Shown piece after piece: positions 22,483-33,120 of a stretch of 64,000 bases of DNA (position 1 is its first letter; every line of letters starts with the position of its first letter). The position numbers and the translations under genes are program-made. Location: contig NC_053118.1 in NCBI RefSeq assembly GCF_010015445.1, forward strand, positions 5,597,781-5,661,780, given 5' to 3'. This stretch comes from Perca fluviatilis. Its lineage: Eukaryota; Chordata; Actinopteri; Perciformes; Percidae. The notes under the pieces were generated by a model that worked only from the letters and a program-made list of their open reading frames with translations, was not told the DNA's origin and made no database searches.

Positions 22483-24104
22483 TAAAAGTGTTAAGGGTGG
22501 CATGTTACAAAGTATGCACTGGTTCATTTCATATGAATATTTAAATTCAGCTTTGACTTAATAGCCTGTATTTAGCGGCTTTACTGATATAGGTTTCATA
22601 AACCTTCTTGAAGTTTGTGTTTGATTTATAAAGATGTGTCAAGAATTTAATTGTGATGCAAAAATAATCTTTTTTAAATACAGCATTTTGAAAATAGGAC
22701 CTACTGTATGAGCCTACATTGGCCTACAAACTGTATTTATTATAATATGTGGCTAGTGGCTTGAGCACTTCAGCAAGTTTATTTTTAAACTGATAAGTTA
22801 CTTTTGTTTAAATTTGTACAAAATAAAGAGCATTTTCCCTCATTAGTACATAACTGTTTTACTATCATTGCTCAAGACTTTATATTAGAATATTGTTATC
22901 CTGTAATAGTAATTTAATCAAAATGTTTATAGACACTATATGTTTATAGAAGAATATAAGAGAGAGATCACTGGCCGCTTTGTTGTCAATTCAGGCTTGT
23001 AATTGATGCCGATGCTGTAATCATTACAGGGTGAGTATACGTTGGTTTGACGATCAGATGTAATAAAATTCCTTGTTGTGTTATACAATTACAAACATTG
23101 GGACTCTGACTTTTATTTTATTTTGATTAAAAAAAATTGTGTGCATGCGCCAACACAAAAAGTCCCACAGCTGTCCCCCCCAATGTGTGATTGACAATTT
23201 CGCCCTTGGTGAGCGGTGAGCCCGAGAAGAATTAGGGCGCACGGGTGGTGATGGACCTGACCGAGGGGCTGACGGGCCCCCGCAATGTGACGTGCGACAA
23301 CTTTTTCACCTCCTACGAGCTGGCCCGGCAGCTCCTCCACGACAGGGACCTCACGACCTCACCTGCACGATGCGCAAAAACAGGCCCGAGCTGCCGCGCG
23401 CCTTGCTCGACACCAAGGGCCGCGCGGCCCTCTCGTCCAAGTTCGCCTTCACGCCCACCGTCACTCTGGTGTCCTACGTGGCCAAGAGGAACAGGAACAT
23501 GGTGCTGCTGAGCACGCTGCACACGGGGGACTCGCCAGAGCTCAGGCCCGAGTTGATACACGGCAAGCTCGACAAGGGCGCGACTTCCTCGAGCAGCTGG
23601 GCAGGGCGCTTGTGACTCTGCTCATCGCGAGACGGCAGCATCTCCCTCGCATGCCAGCGTCTGCCACGCTCTTCAAAGCCGTGGCGACGAGGTTTGCCTC
23701 ATCGGGCGCCGGCGACGACAACGACGAGAATGACAACGACGATGACGACGACGATGCGCAACCGAGGGCGCAGAGAGTGCCCAGCAAGCGAAAGAGGTGT
23801 CAGCTCTGTCCAAAGCCGACGGAGCGCAAGACGCACACCATGTGCGAGGGCTGCAAGAGATACACTGTGATGGTTCGGAGTAATTTCACCCTAGGGTCCT
23901 TTGCACCATGACCTCGAACCAAACACCCCCCCAGAAGCTTTTTTCACCTGGGTCTAACACAGTGTTCGAATTATCTTTTTGTCTTTAAGGGGGTCTCTAT
24001 CTCATAAAAAAAGTTGGCACACCCCGCACATAGCCTAACAAGGCTATACAATTAAGTAACCTAGACGCGAGTGGCGCTTTTGCGCAGTAGGCCTATATGC
24101 GCAC

Positions 24105-24300
24105 AGCAGAGATGTTCACAAGTCATTTTTTGGAAGTCCAAGTCGAGTCTCAAGTCTTTGAGCTTGAGTCCAAGTCGAGTCTCAAGTCTTTGAGGGGCAA
24201 GTTCAAGTCAAGTCTCTGGCCATCTGATCTGTCCCATAAATCTTATGAATTAAAAGCATGTCCAGACAGTACAGCATTAACATCAGTTGTAGGATAACTT
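24105..24300 (+). repeat. fragment of an AAGTCCAAGTCGAGTCTC subterminal repeat element
   Basis: Starts CAGAGATGTTCACAAGTCAT, a hAT-like end, then two to three repeats of AAGTCGAGTCTCAAGTCTTT. No matching right end is seen nearby, so it is truncated. Confidence 0.5.
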
Positions 24301-24902
24301 TATGGGGTCTACTTCACACATCCCTCTAGCCCTCAGACCTGGTGAAATAATAACCTAAGTCTGTCACATCATATGGATATACAACTATAAAGATACAATG
24401 TGCCTGTTCCCAGCATTAGCGCAACACTTTGCGATGGTTAGCTTGTTTCCTGTGATGATATATGCTAAATGTAATGTCTCTTTCATTAAAAAAAATGTCT
24501 AATGTCGAAGTGGAAATCAAGAGAATATTGGCAGCGCCACACCAGTTAGGCTACAGAACAACATGCATCTCCGTGTCAGTCCAAATTACACACGATAAGC
24601 AGTTTGAAGTCACTGATGTAATGCCATTTATTTATTTTGTAAGTGTTAGTAGCTCAGTGAAACGGAGTCCAGCGCGAGGGAGACCCGACTCAGGAGGAGA
24701 GGTTAGTGAGGCCAGCGTCTCCACGGCAGGGGATCCGCTGCGCCACGCATGGATGAAATAGTAAATAGGACTACAGTAACAGAAATATGTGCCGAATTAA
24801 GACCCAGTGTTTGGTGGACCGGGGTACACCTTGTACACTTAATAGCCTCAAATCATCCACGGGATCAATTACACATCACATGAGTTTTCCCACCTGACCA
24901 CG

Positions 24903-26707
24903 CAGTGTTGTATAAAGTACTAGAAAGCAATACTTGAGTAAAAGTACAAGTATCGTACTAGAAAAAGACTTTGGTAGAAGTGAAAGTTACCTTTTAGAAT
25001 ATTACTTAAGTAAAAGTCTTAAAGTATCTGATATATACTGTACTTAAGTATCAAAAGTAATTTTCTGATATTTAATGTACTTAAGTATCAAAAGTAAAAG
25101 TAAAATTAGTTTTTTTTAAAAGCAAGCGAACTTTTATTGTGGCTTTCTTATAGTAAAGCATAAAGCATATTCAGGGACTTTTCAGGCACAATTCTCTTAA
25201 GTTCAAAGAACAAACAGCATATGTTTAGAGCTGACATCAATGTACAGAAACATTTCTTGCAACACGGGTGTATGACGTTATCTTCACCACTACCCTGTTC
25301 ACCGAGTTCACCACTATTGTTGGGGTGGTCGCAGGGCTCAACATAAAAAAAAATCCCCACTGGCCCCAGGGGCCAGTAGATCAGAGTTTTGCTGGCCCCT
25401 TCTACATTTTTACTGGCCCTGAAAGAAATATCATAGGTGATATTGGAAAAGGACAAAAAAGCAGTAAAAAAGCTAGCCACTGCCACTGGATGTTGTGCCA
25501 TTAGCAGCAAAGCTAGACCAGGGGTCATCAACTACATTCAAATAAAGAAAATAAAATTATACCTAATACGCATCATCTTGTCATCTTGATATTTTCACTT
25601 TCTTACTAAATTAATGCTATATTTTTTACATTAGTAAGCAAACCCCTAAAAACATGGAAAATCCATAATGATAACTAGATAGGCTACTTAACTAGAAAAT
25701 GATCTCAGATTAGTCCTGTATGCCTAATTTGAAATAAGACGATTCTGTTGCTAAATAATACAACTGGCAACATCGTCAACAATGAAGAACGCGTCATTCA
25801 CGTGCATATTAAGTATCACGTGTGGATGCAGTATTGCATAAAAATACATCCATAGGTTTACCGCTCAAGGCGAGAGGATGGCTCGTTTAGAAATCGCTAC
25901 GTTTACAAGAGTTTGTCCAAAGTTCAAGATTGGTTGCAAATTAATACAAACAGTTAGACTACAAACGGACATCTTTCATTTTAGCTCGTTTGTAGTAAGT
26001 CGCTGTTTGCACAGTAGAGCTGTGTTTGCACAGCGGCGGTTGGCGAGTGGACAGCGCAGACTGAGATATGGTTTCACGTGTTTCTGCCTGTAGAACAGGT
26101 ACGTGGGTTATTGATAAGTATTGACACTTTAATCATGGAGGTTTTATTGTAGGCTACCTACTTACAGTAACGAAGTGTAGCGATCGTTACGTAACCGTCG
26201 GTAAATAATCCTCGATAACGTTTCCAGTCAGTAGGCTACATGTGCTGTGTGAAGTAACGCACACACAGTGACTGTGGCTGCAACCAGCCCGACATACGTT
26301 TTACTGGCCCCGGCCATCGGGCCATTGCTTATGTCGAGCCTGGTGGTCTACGATAACGGGAGGTCCTCCAGTAGGTGCTCATGCTTCCATGGCGGTTTGC
26401 AACAAACAAGCGCTGAAATAGAGTCGCGGGCGTGCGCGAGGCGTGTAATGCAATCTAGGAGCAGTGATTCGCCAAACCTCCCTTATTGCAGTGCACACAT
26501 TTCTTCTAATTTTATTTTTTAGTAACGAGTAACGAAGATGCTTAGTGGAAATATAACGGAGTAAAAGTATAAATTTTATCTAGGAAATGTAGTGGAGTAA
26601 AAGTGAAAGTTGACATAAATTTAAATAGCGAAGTAAAGTACAGATACGTGAAATTTCTACTTAAGTACAGTAACGAAGTATTTGTACTCCGTTACATTAC
26701 AACACTG
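24903..26707. mobile_element. Tol2-like non-autonomous hAT, copy 1
   Basis: Ends CAGTGTTGTATAAAGTACTA and CTCCGTTACATTACAACACTG's last bases (AACACTG), with subterminal AGTAAAAGTAC words typical of Tol2-like hATs. Flanks TGACCACG (24895-24902) and TAACCACG (26708-26715) differ at one base, an 8-bp target duplication. It inserted into the 23960-27446 hAT. Confidence 0.85.
25332..26342. mobile_element. nested hAT-type element (CAGGGCTCRACAT ends), copy 1
   Basis: Left end CAGGGCTCAACATA and right end TATGTCGAGCCTG are inverted repeats. Flanking GGTGGTCG and GTGGTCTA suggest a decayed duplication. Subterminal ACTGGCCC words occur at both ends. No protein. Confidence 0.7.
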
Positions 26708-26715
26708 TAACCACG

Positions 26716-26935
26716 TTTGTGTATGCTAAATGTAACGTCTCTTTTACATTAGCGTGTGACTGACTATTTAGGTGCGTTTTGAGATGCCTGATGAAGTCCG
26801 ACGTTGTTGATCCGGCATCATGTATCTTGGTGCCACATACCTTGCATGTAGCTGTTGGCTTACTTCCACTGTTTACGAAGTTATTGAAAACAAAACTAAT
26901 GACAAAAGGCAAACTCTGGGAGGACTTGGTATTTT
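26716..26935 (-). pseudogene. BED-type zinc finger remnant of a hAT transposase
   Basis: On the minus strand: KPTATCKVCGTKIHDAG, then STTSDFIRHLKTH. This gives Cys-x2-Cys and His-x4-H spacing of a BED finger, as in ZBED-type hAT proteins. Coding is cut on the 3' side by the Tol2-like insertion at 26707; no core or dimerisation domain survives within the element. Confidence 0.75.
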
Positions 26936-27700
26936 CTGATTCTAAATCTGCAACTATTTTTTGTTTTTTTGGTGGTAAAACCGAAACTTGTCAGGGCCGA
27001 AAATGAATTCGGCGCAGGTGACCTTTTTTTCGGTGGCATAACTGACAGTGATATTTATATGTATTGGTATTTACCTAAGCACATTAAGCTAAAAGCAAGG
27101 TCACTTCTTCCGACTTGCGAGTGCTGTGAAATCGATCGTATGCGGTTTGCTCACGTAGCCTGGTGGTGTGGTGGTGAAGTGCAGTCATGCTGCGTTCATG
27201 AGCGTAGGGTAGGCTCAGGTCGACGTCCGTAGTAGCCTTTATTTTAATTTAACGTCTTTAATGGTAAAAGATCGCACAGGGATGGATAATGAGCGTTGAT
27301 TAAGATTAAATTACAATGCCACATATGGCAGGCACCTTCAGATATGAGAGACCCCCTCAGATTTTTTACTTTGGTGCTTTCATGGGAGCCAGTCCTCACT
27401 CTATGGGAGCTCGGCTCCCTCTGGCTCCCACGTAATTCGAACACTGGTCTAACACTGGGAGAGTTAGCGTAGAGTAGCGTTATCAGCTGAATAGCTTAGC
27501 GCAGGGGCTAATGGACCCACGTTTGTATCTCGTAAATGACCCCACTAATAATGCCCGAAATGATACCAAACGTCTACACTAGTACATATAGGTTATGTAC
27601 TCATAAAACGATGGATTGGAAAGTTTGTAAGTACACCAGAAGTTTATGTAAATAACACTTGCCTGCTGGCTTCTGCTCTCTGCTGTTGTTGCTGATTTAA

Positions 27701-27803
27701 GACGAGTGCTTAGGGACGTCTACAAATTACAACACCGAAAAGAGAATATTTTTGTTATATCTCTTTTCGGTGTAGTAATTTGTAGACGGCCCTAAGCACT
27801 CGT
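27701..27803. mobile_element. 103-bp hairpin MITE, TAA duplication
   Basis: Two ~45-bp arms (GACGAGTGCTTAGGG...ACCGAAAAGAGA and its inverse) pair almost perfectly around an AT loop. TAA flanks both sides, as expected of PIF/Harbinger-derived MITEs. Transcribed, it would fold like a long hairpin RNA. Confidence 0.75.
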
Positions 27804-27961
27804 CTAACTGCAGGTAGCAGCAGCAGCAACAGCAACAGAGAGCAGAAGAGAGCAGGCAAGTGTTCATAAACTTCTGGTGTACAAACTAACTCCAATCGTT
27901 TATATGTAGCAATACATAACCTATTTTTTGTGTAAAAATTCAGAGCTATAACTCTCGCGAT

Positions 27962-28350
27962 TCTCTGCAATTCCCGGCTGCATCCTTCTGAGTCCTACTG
28001 CATCCGCCGCATCCGACATGACATGAACTTCCACGATGACCTTCGAAGTCACTGTTCCATTATCTTTAATGTGACTATTATGTGCCACTGTTCATCACAC
28101 CCCCAACCGGCCCGTCAGACACCGCCTACCAAGAGTCTGGGTCTGCCGAGGTTTCTTCCTAAAAGGGAGTTTTTCCTTGCCACTGTCGCAGTAGCCACTG
28201 CTAATGCTTGCTCTTGAGGGAATTACTGTAATTGTTGGGGTTTTGGAATTTATAGAGTGTGGTCTAGACCTACTCTATCTGTAAAGTGTCTCGAGATAAC
28301 TGTTATGATTTGATACTATAAATAAAATTGAATTGAAAAATTGAATTAAA
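27962..28350 (+). mobile_element. L2-tailed SINE-like retroposon, copy 2 (longest)
   Basis: Same body as copy 1 in plus orientation, plus about 120 bp of 5' sequence beginning near GCAATTCCCGGCTGCATCC. Ends ATAAATAAAATTGAATTG then ATTGAATT. It sits inside the foldback element. Confidence 0.75.
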
Positions 28351-28532
28351 ATTTACGAGATACAAACGTGGGTCCATTAGCCCCTGCGCTAAGCTATTCA
28401 GCTGATAACGCTACACTACGCTAACTCTCCCAAATGTTAGACCCAGGTGAAAAAAGCTTCTGGGGGGGTGTTTGGCTTGAGGTCATGGTGCAAAGGACCC
28501 TAGGGTGAAATTACTCCGAACCATCACTTTAA

Positions 28533-29195
28533 CTTCATGCCCTGGTAGCCCATGTCATCTAAATTGTGCGTCCTCTGGAAAATCTCTTATCCAAATGATG
28601 GTTCCTGAGGTCCCTCCAGGAGTTGATGGCAAATTATTTATTTATTTATATATATTTTTTTAAAGGAAATTAACCAAAAGCAGTAGCCTCAATTTAAAAT
28701 TTAATCAAACTTCTGACCGTTCTCCAAATTCCCCAGTCAACACTCAGTTTCCAAAAAATACTGTAGTGTCCTGTAATTTAAAACATCAGCATACTGTTTA
28801 GGGCCTCTGTCCTGTTGCTCCAAGTTAAGCAGCCCACAATGCATTGCTAACTACAGTACTAAACTGTTTAACATGAAAACAGTATTTTAGTGTTGAAAAT
28901 TGGCTGTAAATTTACAGCAATTGTTTACAGTGAATAAGAGGAGTGAACGTTCTTGCGTGATTTGTACTGACTTATTTTGATATGCTTGGATTTTTCTAGG
29001 TGTGAAACCAGACCAAGGGGGAAATCGCTCCAAGTATACAAACTCATCAACTGATTCAGACCAAAGCAAACAAACTATAGGTGTGAAAACACCCTAAGGT
29101 TGCTTTCACACTGGCCTCGTTTGGTCAGTTTAAAACGAACCCTGGAGCGTTTGGTCAGATAGTTCAACACAGTCTCACTCCCTACTCGTCAAATG
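28533..29195. other. no gene; ends with a GGTGTGAAAACACCC MITE half
   Basis: AT-rich sequence with a TTTA-type microsatellite near 28633-28665. From about 28985 it contains two stretches of a fish MITE (GCTTTCACACTGGCCTCG, AACCCTGGAGCGTTTGGTC). Its other half resumes at 37868 beyond the large inverted block. Confidence 0.55.
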
Positions 29196-29866
29196 TATGA
29201 CGCATGGTCAAGAACCCTGGCGTCAAGTTTCAACGAAAGAGGTGTACACCTCTTGACGTTGTTTTTCGACGTGGGGGTCCGTCAGATAGACATTCATGTT
29301 AATCCCTCACCGTCGGATATCGACGAAAGAAAAAACACGCCCCCCCCTTAACTCGAAATCTGTGACAGTTTTATTATTGGTATTTTTAGCCCAATAACCA
29401 CTGTTTTAATCAAACTTATTCATGAGATATTATCATGGTTTATATGTATTTCTTTTAATGATATTATTTCGGTCTTTTTCGGCCAGGGAAGCTGGGTTGC
29501 TTTTTTGTTTATTTATATTTTTTTAACTATAACGCTACATCTATCAACATTTATTTAGATGTTATCATGGTATTCATTCCTTTATTTTAATAATATTATT
29601 TCGGTCTTATTACCGGTGAAATATTACAGTATATGCTGTAATACAAAACATTACGATATGATCCGAGCTAGACAATTCAAAGCCGATATCCCCCAATGCA
29701 ATGTGGCCATTCATTTCAAAGAATCGGGCAGCGATCAGCTGGTCTTTAACGCCAGTATCGCTTCAATATACATATATACAGTAAGTGGTTTTGTCACCAG
29801 CAACAACACGTTGCTCAGTTTTGTTCCAGTAAGTTATGTACCATAATAACGTTTAAACGAATCCGC
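29196..29866 (+). repeat. left inverted arm
   Basis: Starts TCACTCCCTACTCGTCAAAT and includes TTTTTCGACGTGGGGGTCCG, CGGTCTTTTTCGGCCAGGG and GCGATCAGCTGGTCTTTAAC. Inverse of 37213-37861, with small indels. A 63-codon open stretch at 29657-29846 has no recognisable domain. Confidence 0.85.
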
Positions 29867-30640
29867 GGAAATGATGTAGTAATTACCCCTCCTTGTCTGT
29901 GAAAGAATGTTGCACGTTGTACGTGACAATTTACACAATAAAATACTAATAATGAAAAAATAGTGTTTTATGCTTAGCACTTTGATTTGCCTTTTATATA
30001 CACTATATAAAAAACCTACAGTTGAGTGTTTACAAATACAGCCTAATGGCTTGTTTGACTAATTTGCATTTGTTTTGACTTGTACTGTTGTGAAAAACAA
30101 TAAACTATATACAAAGAGAAGCATTTTTTATTTTATTTTCCATGCATAGTTATTTAAAAACGCAATTTTCAAATTTTGCAGTTGATGAATATTAATAGCA
30201 AAGACTAAAGGGGAAAAACATGAGTATATTTATGTGTGGAACTTAGTTTTAAATAAATGACTTTTTTGAAATATCAATTTATGGTAGGCCTAACATATTA
30301 ATTATTATATTCAGAAGATGATTCTCATATCAATCACCGTGGTTACAGCTTGTAGCCATCCTAACTAACCTTTGTAGACTTTACTGAGACTACCTTTTCA
30401 AAATTAAGAAGGGACTAGTTTTAGGAAGCATTTTCAGGAAATTAAAAGGATAATCAGATTGTTTCCGAGGTTTTTGTTCACAGAGTAAGATGTATATAGC
30501 TTTGTTTGGGTATGTGTACATATACAACATGTGTTTTGGCATTTTTGGCACACTTCTACCTCAGCCTGTATACTGCACACAGACAAAACTCACACATCTC
30601 ATTCAACCATTTCACAAGCTGAGAAAAGGGTCGTGACATG
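29867..30640. other. AT-rich sequence, no gene seen
   Basis: No coding similarity. Contains AATAAA-like words near 29937 and short AT-rich runs. Confidence 0.5.
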
Positions 30641-31329
30641 CAGCCCAGTCTCACTGAAAAGCGTACAAATACCACGGGTTTCTACCTGTGAAATACGTGC
30701 AATGTGTACGCGAAATTGAAATTGTGCGTACAGCAGATACGCGGAGCGCTCCAATTACAGTAATGGAAACCACTGCGTTTATAGTAAGGAGGTTGGTTGG
30801 GGTGGTGGATGGGTAAAACACAGGACTTTCACCCAGGAGACCGGGGTTCGCGTCCCGTGTTTGGCGATTTTAGGCCGTTTATTAGCGTGTTTATGTGGCG
30901 CGTTTTTGCGACTTTGTAGTGTTTTTTTGTTAAGCCTTTCCCAATGTTTCTTCCCTAAACCCAACCGTTTATTAGTGTGTTTTTGGCGCGTTTTTGCGAC
31001 TTTGTAGTGTTTTTTTGTTAAGCCTTTCCCAATGTTTCTTCCCTAAACCCAACCGTTTTTTAGTGTGTTTTTGTGATTTTCTTGGGTTATTAAAGCCTTT
31101 CCCTGCATTCTTTCTCTAAACCCAACCATATCGATGTTTTTGTGTGTGATGCTGTTCTCGCGATAACACACAACGTGGTAACGCGAGCTGCGTGCATATA
31201 AAACGCACCGGTCCCCATGACTTCAATTGGAGCGCTCCGCGTATGTAATGCACGTAGAATTTCACTTTCGCGTACACATTGCACGGTAGAAACCCGTGTT
31301 ATTTGTACGCTTTTGAGTGAGATCGGGTT
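30641..31329. mobile_element. MITE with tRNA-like segment and tandem repeats, copy a
   Basis: ~110-bp terminal inverted repeats (GCCCAGTCTCACTGAAAAGC / CTTTTGAGTGAGATCGGGTT; internal GCGGAGCGCTCCAATT). Flanked by GTGACATG at 30633-30640 and 31330-31337. The interior has the tRNA-like 30791-30857 and about three 80-bp repeats (CCTTTCCCAATGTTTCTTCC). It interrupts a LINE scrap. Confidence 0.8.
30791..30857 (+). other. tRNA-like segment with Pol III B box
   Basis: GGTTCGCGTCC near 30845 matches a B box (GGTTCGANTCC). TGGTGGATGGGT upstream is a weak A box. The same segment recurs at about 40868-40938 (+) and 62930-62997 (-). It lies inside a MITE, so it is not a functional tRNA gene. Confidence 0.5.
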
Positions 31330-31330
31330 G

Positions 31331-31465
31331 TGACATGGGTCAGAGGATATCAGAGGTCATAAATGATGAACCAATCCATCGGCTCTGCTCCTATAGGCAC
31401 CTTGGTGTTCATATGGACAACACCTTTGGCTGGAAGGCCCGTGTTGAAAGTGTGTGTTTACATTA
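31331..31465 (+). pseudogene. L2/Rex1-like LINE ORF2 scrap
   Basis: A frame reading MGQRISEVINDEPIH, then YRHLGVHMDNTFGWKARVES matches the post-RT segment (YKYLGVHLDN...W) of fish LINEs. No other domain is kept. Confidence 0.6.
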
Positions 31466-32043
31466 AGAGCAGACACCCACGGTGAATCAGATGGTTTATG
31501 TTATACAAGGCTGCATTACAGAGCATATTAATATGACTGTCATGAAGGTTGTGTAAAGGAATAGAAACCCATCTCTCCAGGCAAGCACACAGAATATAGC
31601 TCTATCTTTATTCTCCATGCCAAGTATGAGCTCTTATCCTTTGGCAGAAGATATGGGTAAACTTAACATTTCTAAACTATAGGCCTAATTTGGACCTACC
31701 TCAATTAAAACTTTAATGTTGCTTGAGGTTGCAGGTGTTGTGCAATAGCTTCATGATATGATGCATGGTTGTGTGTTGCTCTTGTCACTGTTTGTGAAAG
31801 ATGAGCAATAGATTGTTGCTGTGTGATGTGGTTCAGTCTGACTACATATCACTTTGTTTATGTTATTTTTTATTGTAAGTATATGTCAGCTGTATGATAA
31901 AACAATATGTCAAGTGTTATGTGTGAAGCATTTGAACTCAAGGCAAATATCCCTCTGGGGACAATAGGGGATTATCACGCTTCCGGGTTTCATGGGCGGG
32001 ATTTGTCAACTTTGTGCATGTCCACTTCCGGCGCAGTTCAACA
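31466..32043. other. no gene seen
   Basis: AT-rich. 31965-32040 resembles the inverse of 35500-35575 (ATTATCACGCT, ACTTCCGG words), possibly the ends of a decayed THAP-type element. Confidence 0.4.
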
Positions 32044-32552
32044 ATGGCTGAAACGAAGGCAAGATGTCACTGCTCTATTCCACTTTGTAAATCGAACAAA
32101 CAACGCCAACCCTGAGTCTAAGGAAGAAGTGGATTAAAGCGGTTTGCCGGGATGAGGGGCCAAACTTTAAAATAAAACAAGGTAGCACGTTTGTTTGTAG
32201 CCGGCACTTTAGTGAATCAGACTACACTAACGTTACAGGTAGTGCTAGCAGGCTAGCGTTAGCTGACGTGGCTAACTTTACCAACCGAGGTCGCATCAAG
32301 CGTCTGAAAATCGGTTCTGTGCCCTCCCGTTTCCAGTGGAACAACTGGGGACTGTCTCCCGTGTTGTTATAGCGTGGGCCAACTACCTTTACCTGCTCCT
32401 TGGCTCCCTTCCCATCTGGATGAGTAAACAGCAAGTCAAGAACACCATGCCAAGCAAATTTGTGCAGTACAGTCCAGATGTTTGGGTAATCATCGACTGC
32501 ACCGACGTGCAATGCCAAAATCCATCATCCCTCACTCTCCAGTCACTCTAGG
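32044..32552 (+). pseudogene. THAP zinc-finger plus DDE_4 transposase fragment
   Basis: ATG 32044 begins MAETKARCHCSIPLCKSNK, then (after a shift near 32110) RKKWIKAVCRDEGPNFK, STFVCSRHFSESDY and RLKIGSVPSRFQW. Cys-x4-Cys, the Trp, the CxxH and the basic PSRF-W ending define a THAP C2CH finger. After TAG near 32367, a shifted frame reads AWANYLYLLLGSLPIW, KFVQYSPDVWVIIDCTD, QNPSSLTLQS, the start of a DDE_4 transposase core with its first Asp. THAP plus DDE_4 is known from ISL2EU-like DNA transposons. The region between the domains and the rest of the core are missing. Confidence 0.75.
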
Positions 32553-33118
32553 CTTGCGTAAAGCTTGCCATAATGGGCACTCAGACTGCTCACGTGTCTG
32601 CTCCTCTCTCTCAGCTGCCATCTCGTGTGTCACAGTTAAGCTGTCCAAATGGAGAAACTGTTGGGAGTTTGGGTCAACATTTGTAGTGGGAAATGTTGAC
32701 CCCTCTAAAGGCAGTTTAGGGAATGTTGGTGCACCTGGGTGCTGGACATAATTTCCGCTTTTGGCCACAGGAGGACACTGGTAGGACAGGGGTGAACCTC
32801 ACGGCACAGGTCCGAACCTGGAGTCGACCATGGAGAGTTGAGACAAGCCATGCAGCACTGAGGATATTAGTGGTTGCGGCCTGAGGTTTTTCAGTCCTTC
32901 CCCAAGAGACAAGACTTGCGGGTCTGGGAGGGATCCTGAAACGTAAAATTAAAAACAATAAGTGTTAAATTATCCACACATCTTTTGCAGCTTGTTTTGT
33001 CTTTCTGGAGAATTGCTCACTGCTGTTACACTACTGTGTGTTATATTTGTTACATAATTATGTGTATAAAAGTGGCAAGATACAATTATGTATTATACGG
33101 CAGCCAACAGTATGATAT
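32553..33118. other. no gene seen
   Basis: Unclassified sequence between the DDE_4 fragment and the pogo element; the frames have no recognised domain. Confidence 0.45.
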
Positions 33119-33120
33119 TA

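Larger units (their letters stand above)
18010..23208 (+). mobile_element. hAT transposon (ZMYM1/DUF4371-like) with 8-bp target duplication
   Basis: GTGAGCGG occurs at 18002-18009 and 23209-23216. The termini CATAGGCGTAATTCT and, inverted, CAAGGGCGAAATTGT are imperfect hAT-type inverted repeats, followed on both sides by a GGGGGGACA / CCCCCC block. The 5.2-kb element interrupts the piggyBac relic between SVSG and GEPEK codons. It carries one spliced but broken transposase gene. 18010-18843 is leader with TATATA/CTAGCTAG palindromes; 22483-23208 is AT-rich 3' noncoding sequence with AATAAA at 22481 and near 22822. Confidence 0.9.
17318..23871 (+). pseudogene. piggyBac (PGBD4-like) transposase pseudogene, split by hAT
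   Basis: Segments 17318-17429 (WDEWAQRLPRLYNPGP, then TMNEQLVLFRG), 17880-18009 (SFRQYIPSKPSKYGFKVWAA, NMQVYTGK) and 23210-23871 (VVMDLTEGL, NVTCDNFFTSYELA, MRKNRPELP, SKFAFTPT, TLVSY, RNMVLLSTLHT, DFLEQLGRALV, CQLCP...CEGCKRYT) follow piggyBac order to its C-terminal cysteine-rich domain. The first catalytic Asp, normally in DEQL, is Asn (NEQL); the second (CDNFFTS) is kept. Stops occur in AVSS*GWNM and EKN*GARVV. There is a frameshift near 23365, and the stretch with the third catalytic Asp is deleted. Segments 1 and 2 join in phase across a GT-AG gap (17430-17879), either an intron or an insertion. An acidic DDNDEN-type linker precedes the CRD. The 5' end is missing. Confidence 0.85.
23960..27446 (-). 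mobile_element. hAT element with BED finger, GTCTAACA duplication
   Basis: Perfect 14-bp terminal inverted repeats CAGTGTTCGAATTA / TAATTCGAACACTG are flanked by GTCTAACA at 23952-23959 and 27447-27454. It inserted into the left arm of the foldback element. Coding remains are a minus-strand BED finger at 26716-26912. The left part also holds unclassified sequence and an AAGTCGAGTCTCAAG-repeat fragment. Confidence 0.85.
23872..28532. mobile_element. TTAA-type foldback element with ~190-bp inverted ends, hosting nested insertions
   Basis: The left terminus (23868-23951 plus 27455-27540, separated by a later insertion) and the right terminus (28350-28528) are inverted copies. Both contain GGTTCGGAGTAATTTCACCC, AGAAGCTTTTTTCACCTGGG and TTATCAGCTGAATAGCTTAG. 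The right end is CCATCACTTTAA, matching the complete 470-bp relative at 34637-35106. The left TTAA is absent; the element abuts the piggyBac relic, implying a deletion. Confidence 0.75.

Noticed and set aside
30791..30857. Functional tRNA gene
   Set aside because: Weak A box, no cloverleaf I can draw, and it is embedded in a MITE with related copies elsewhere.
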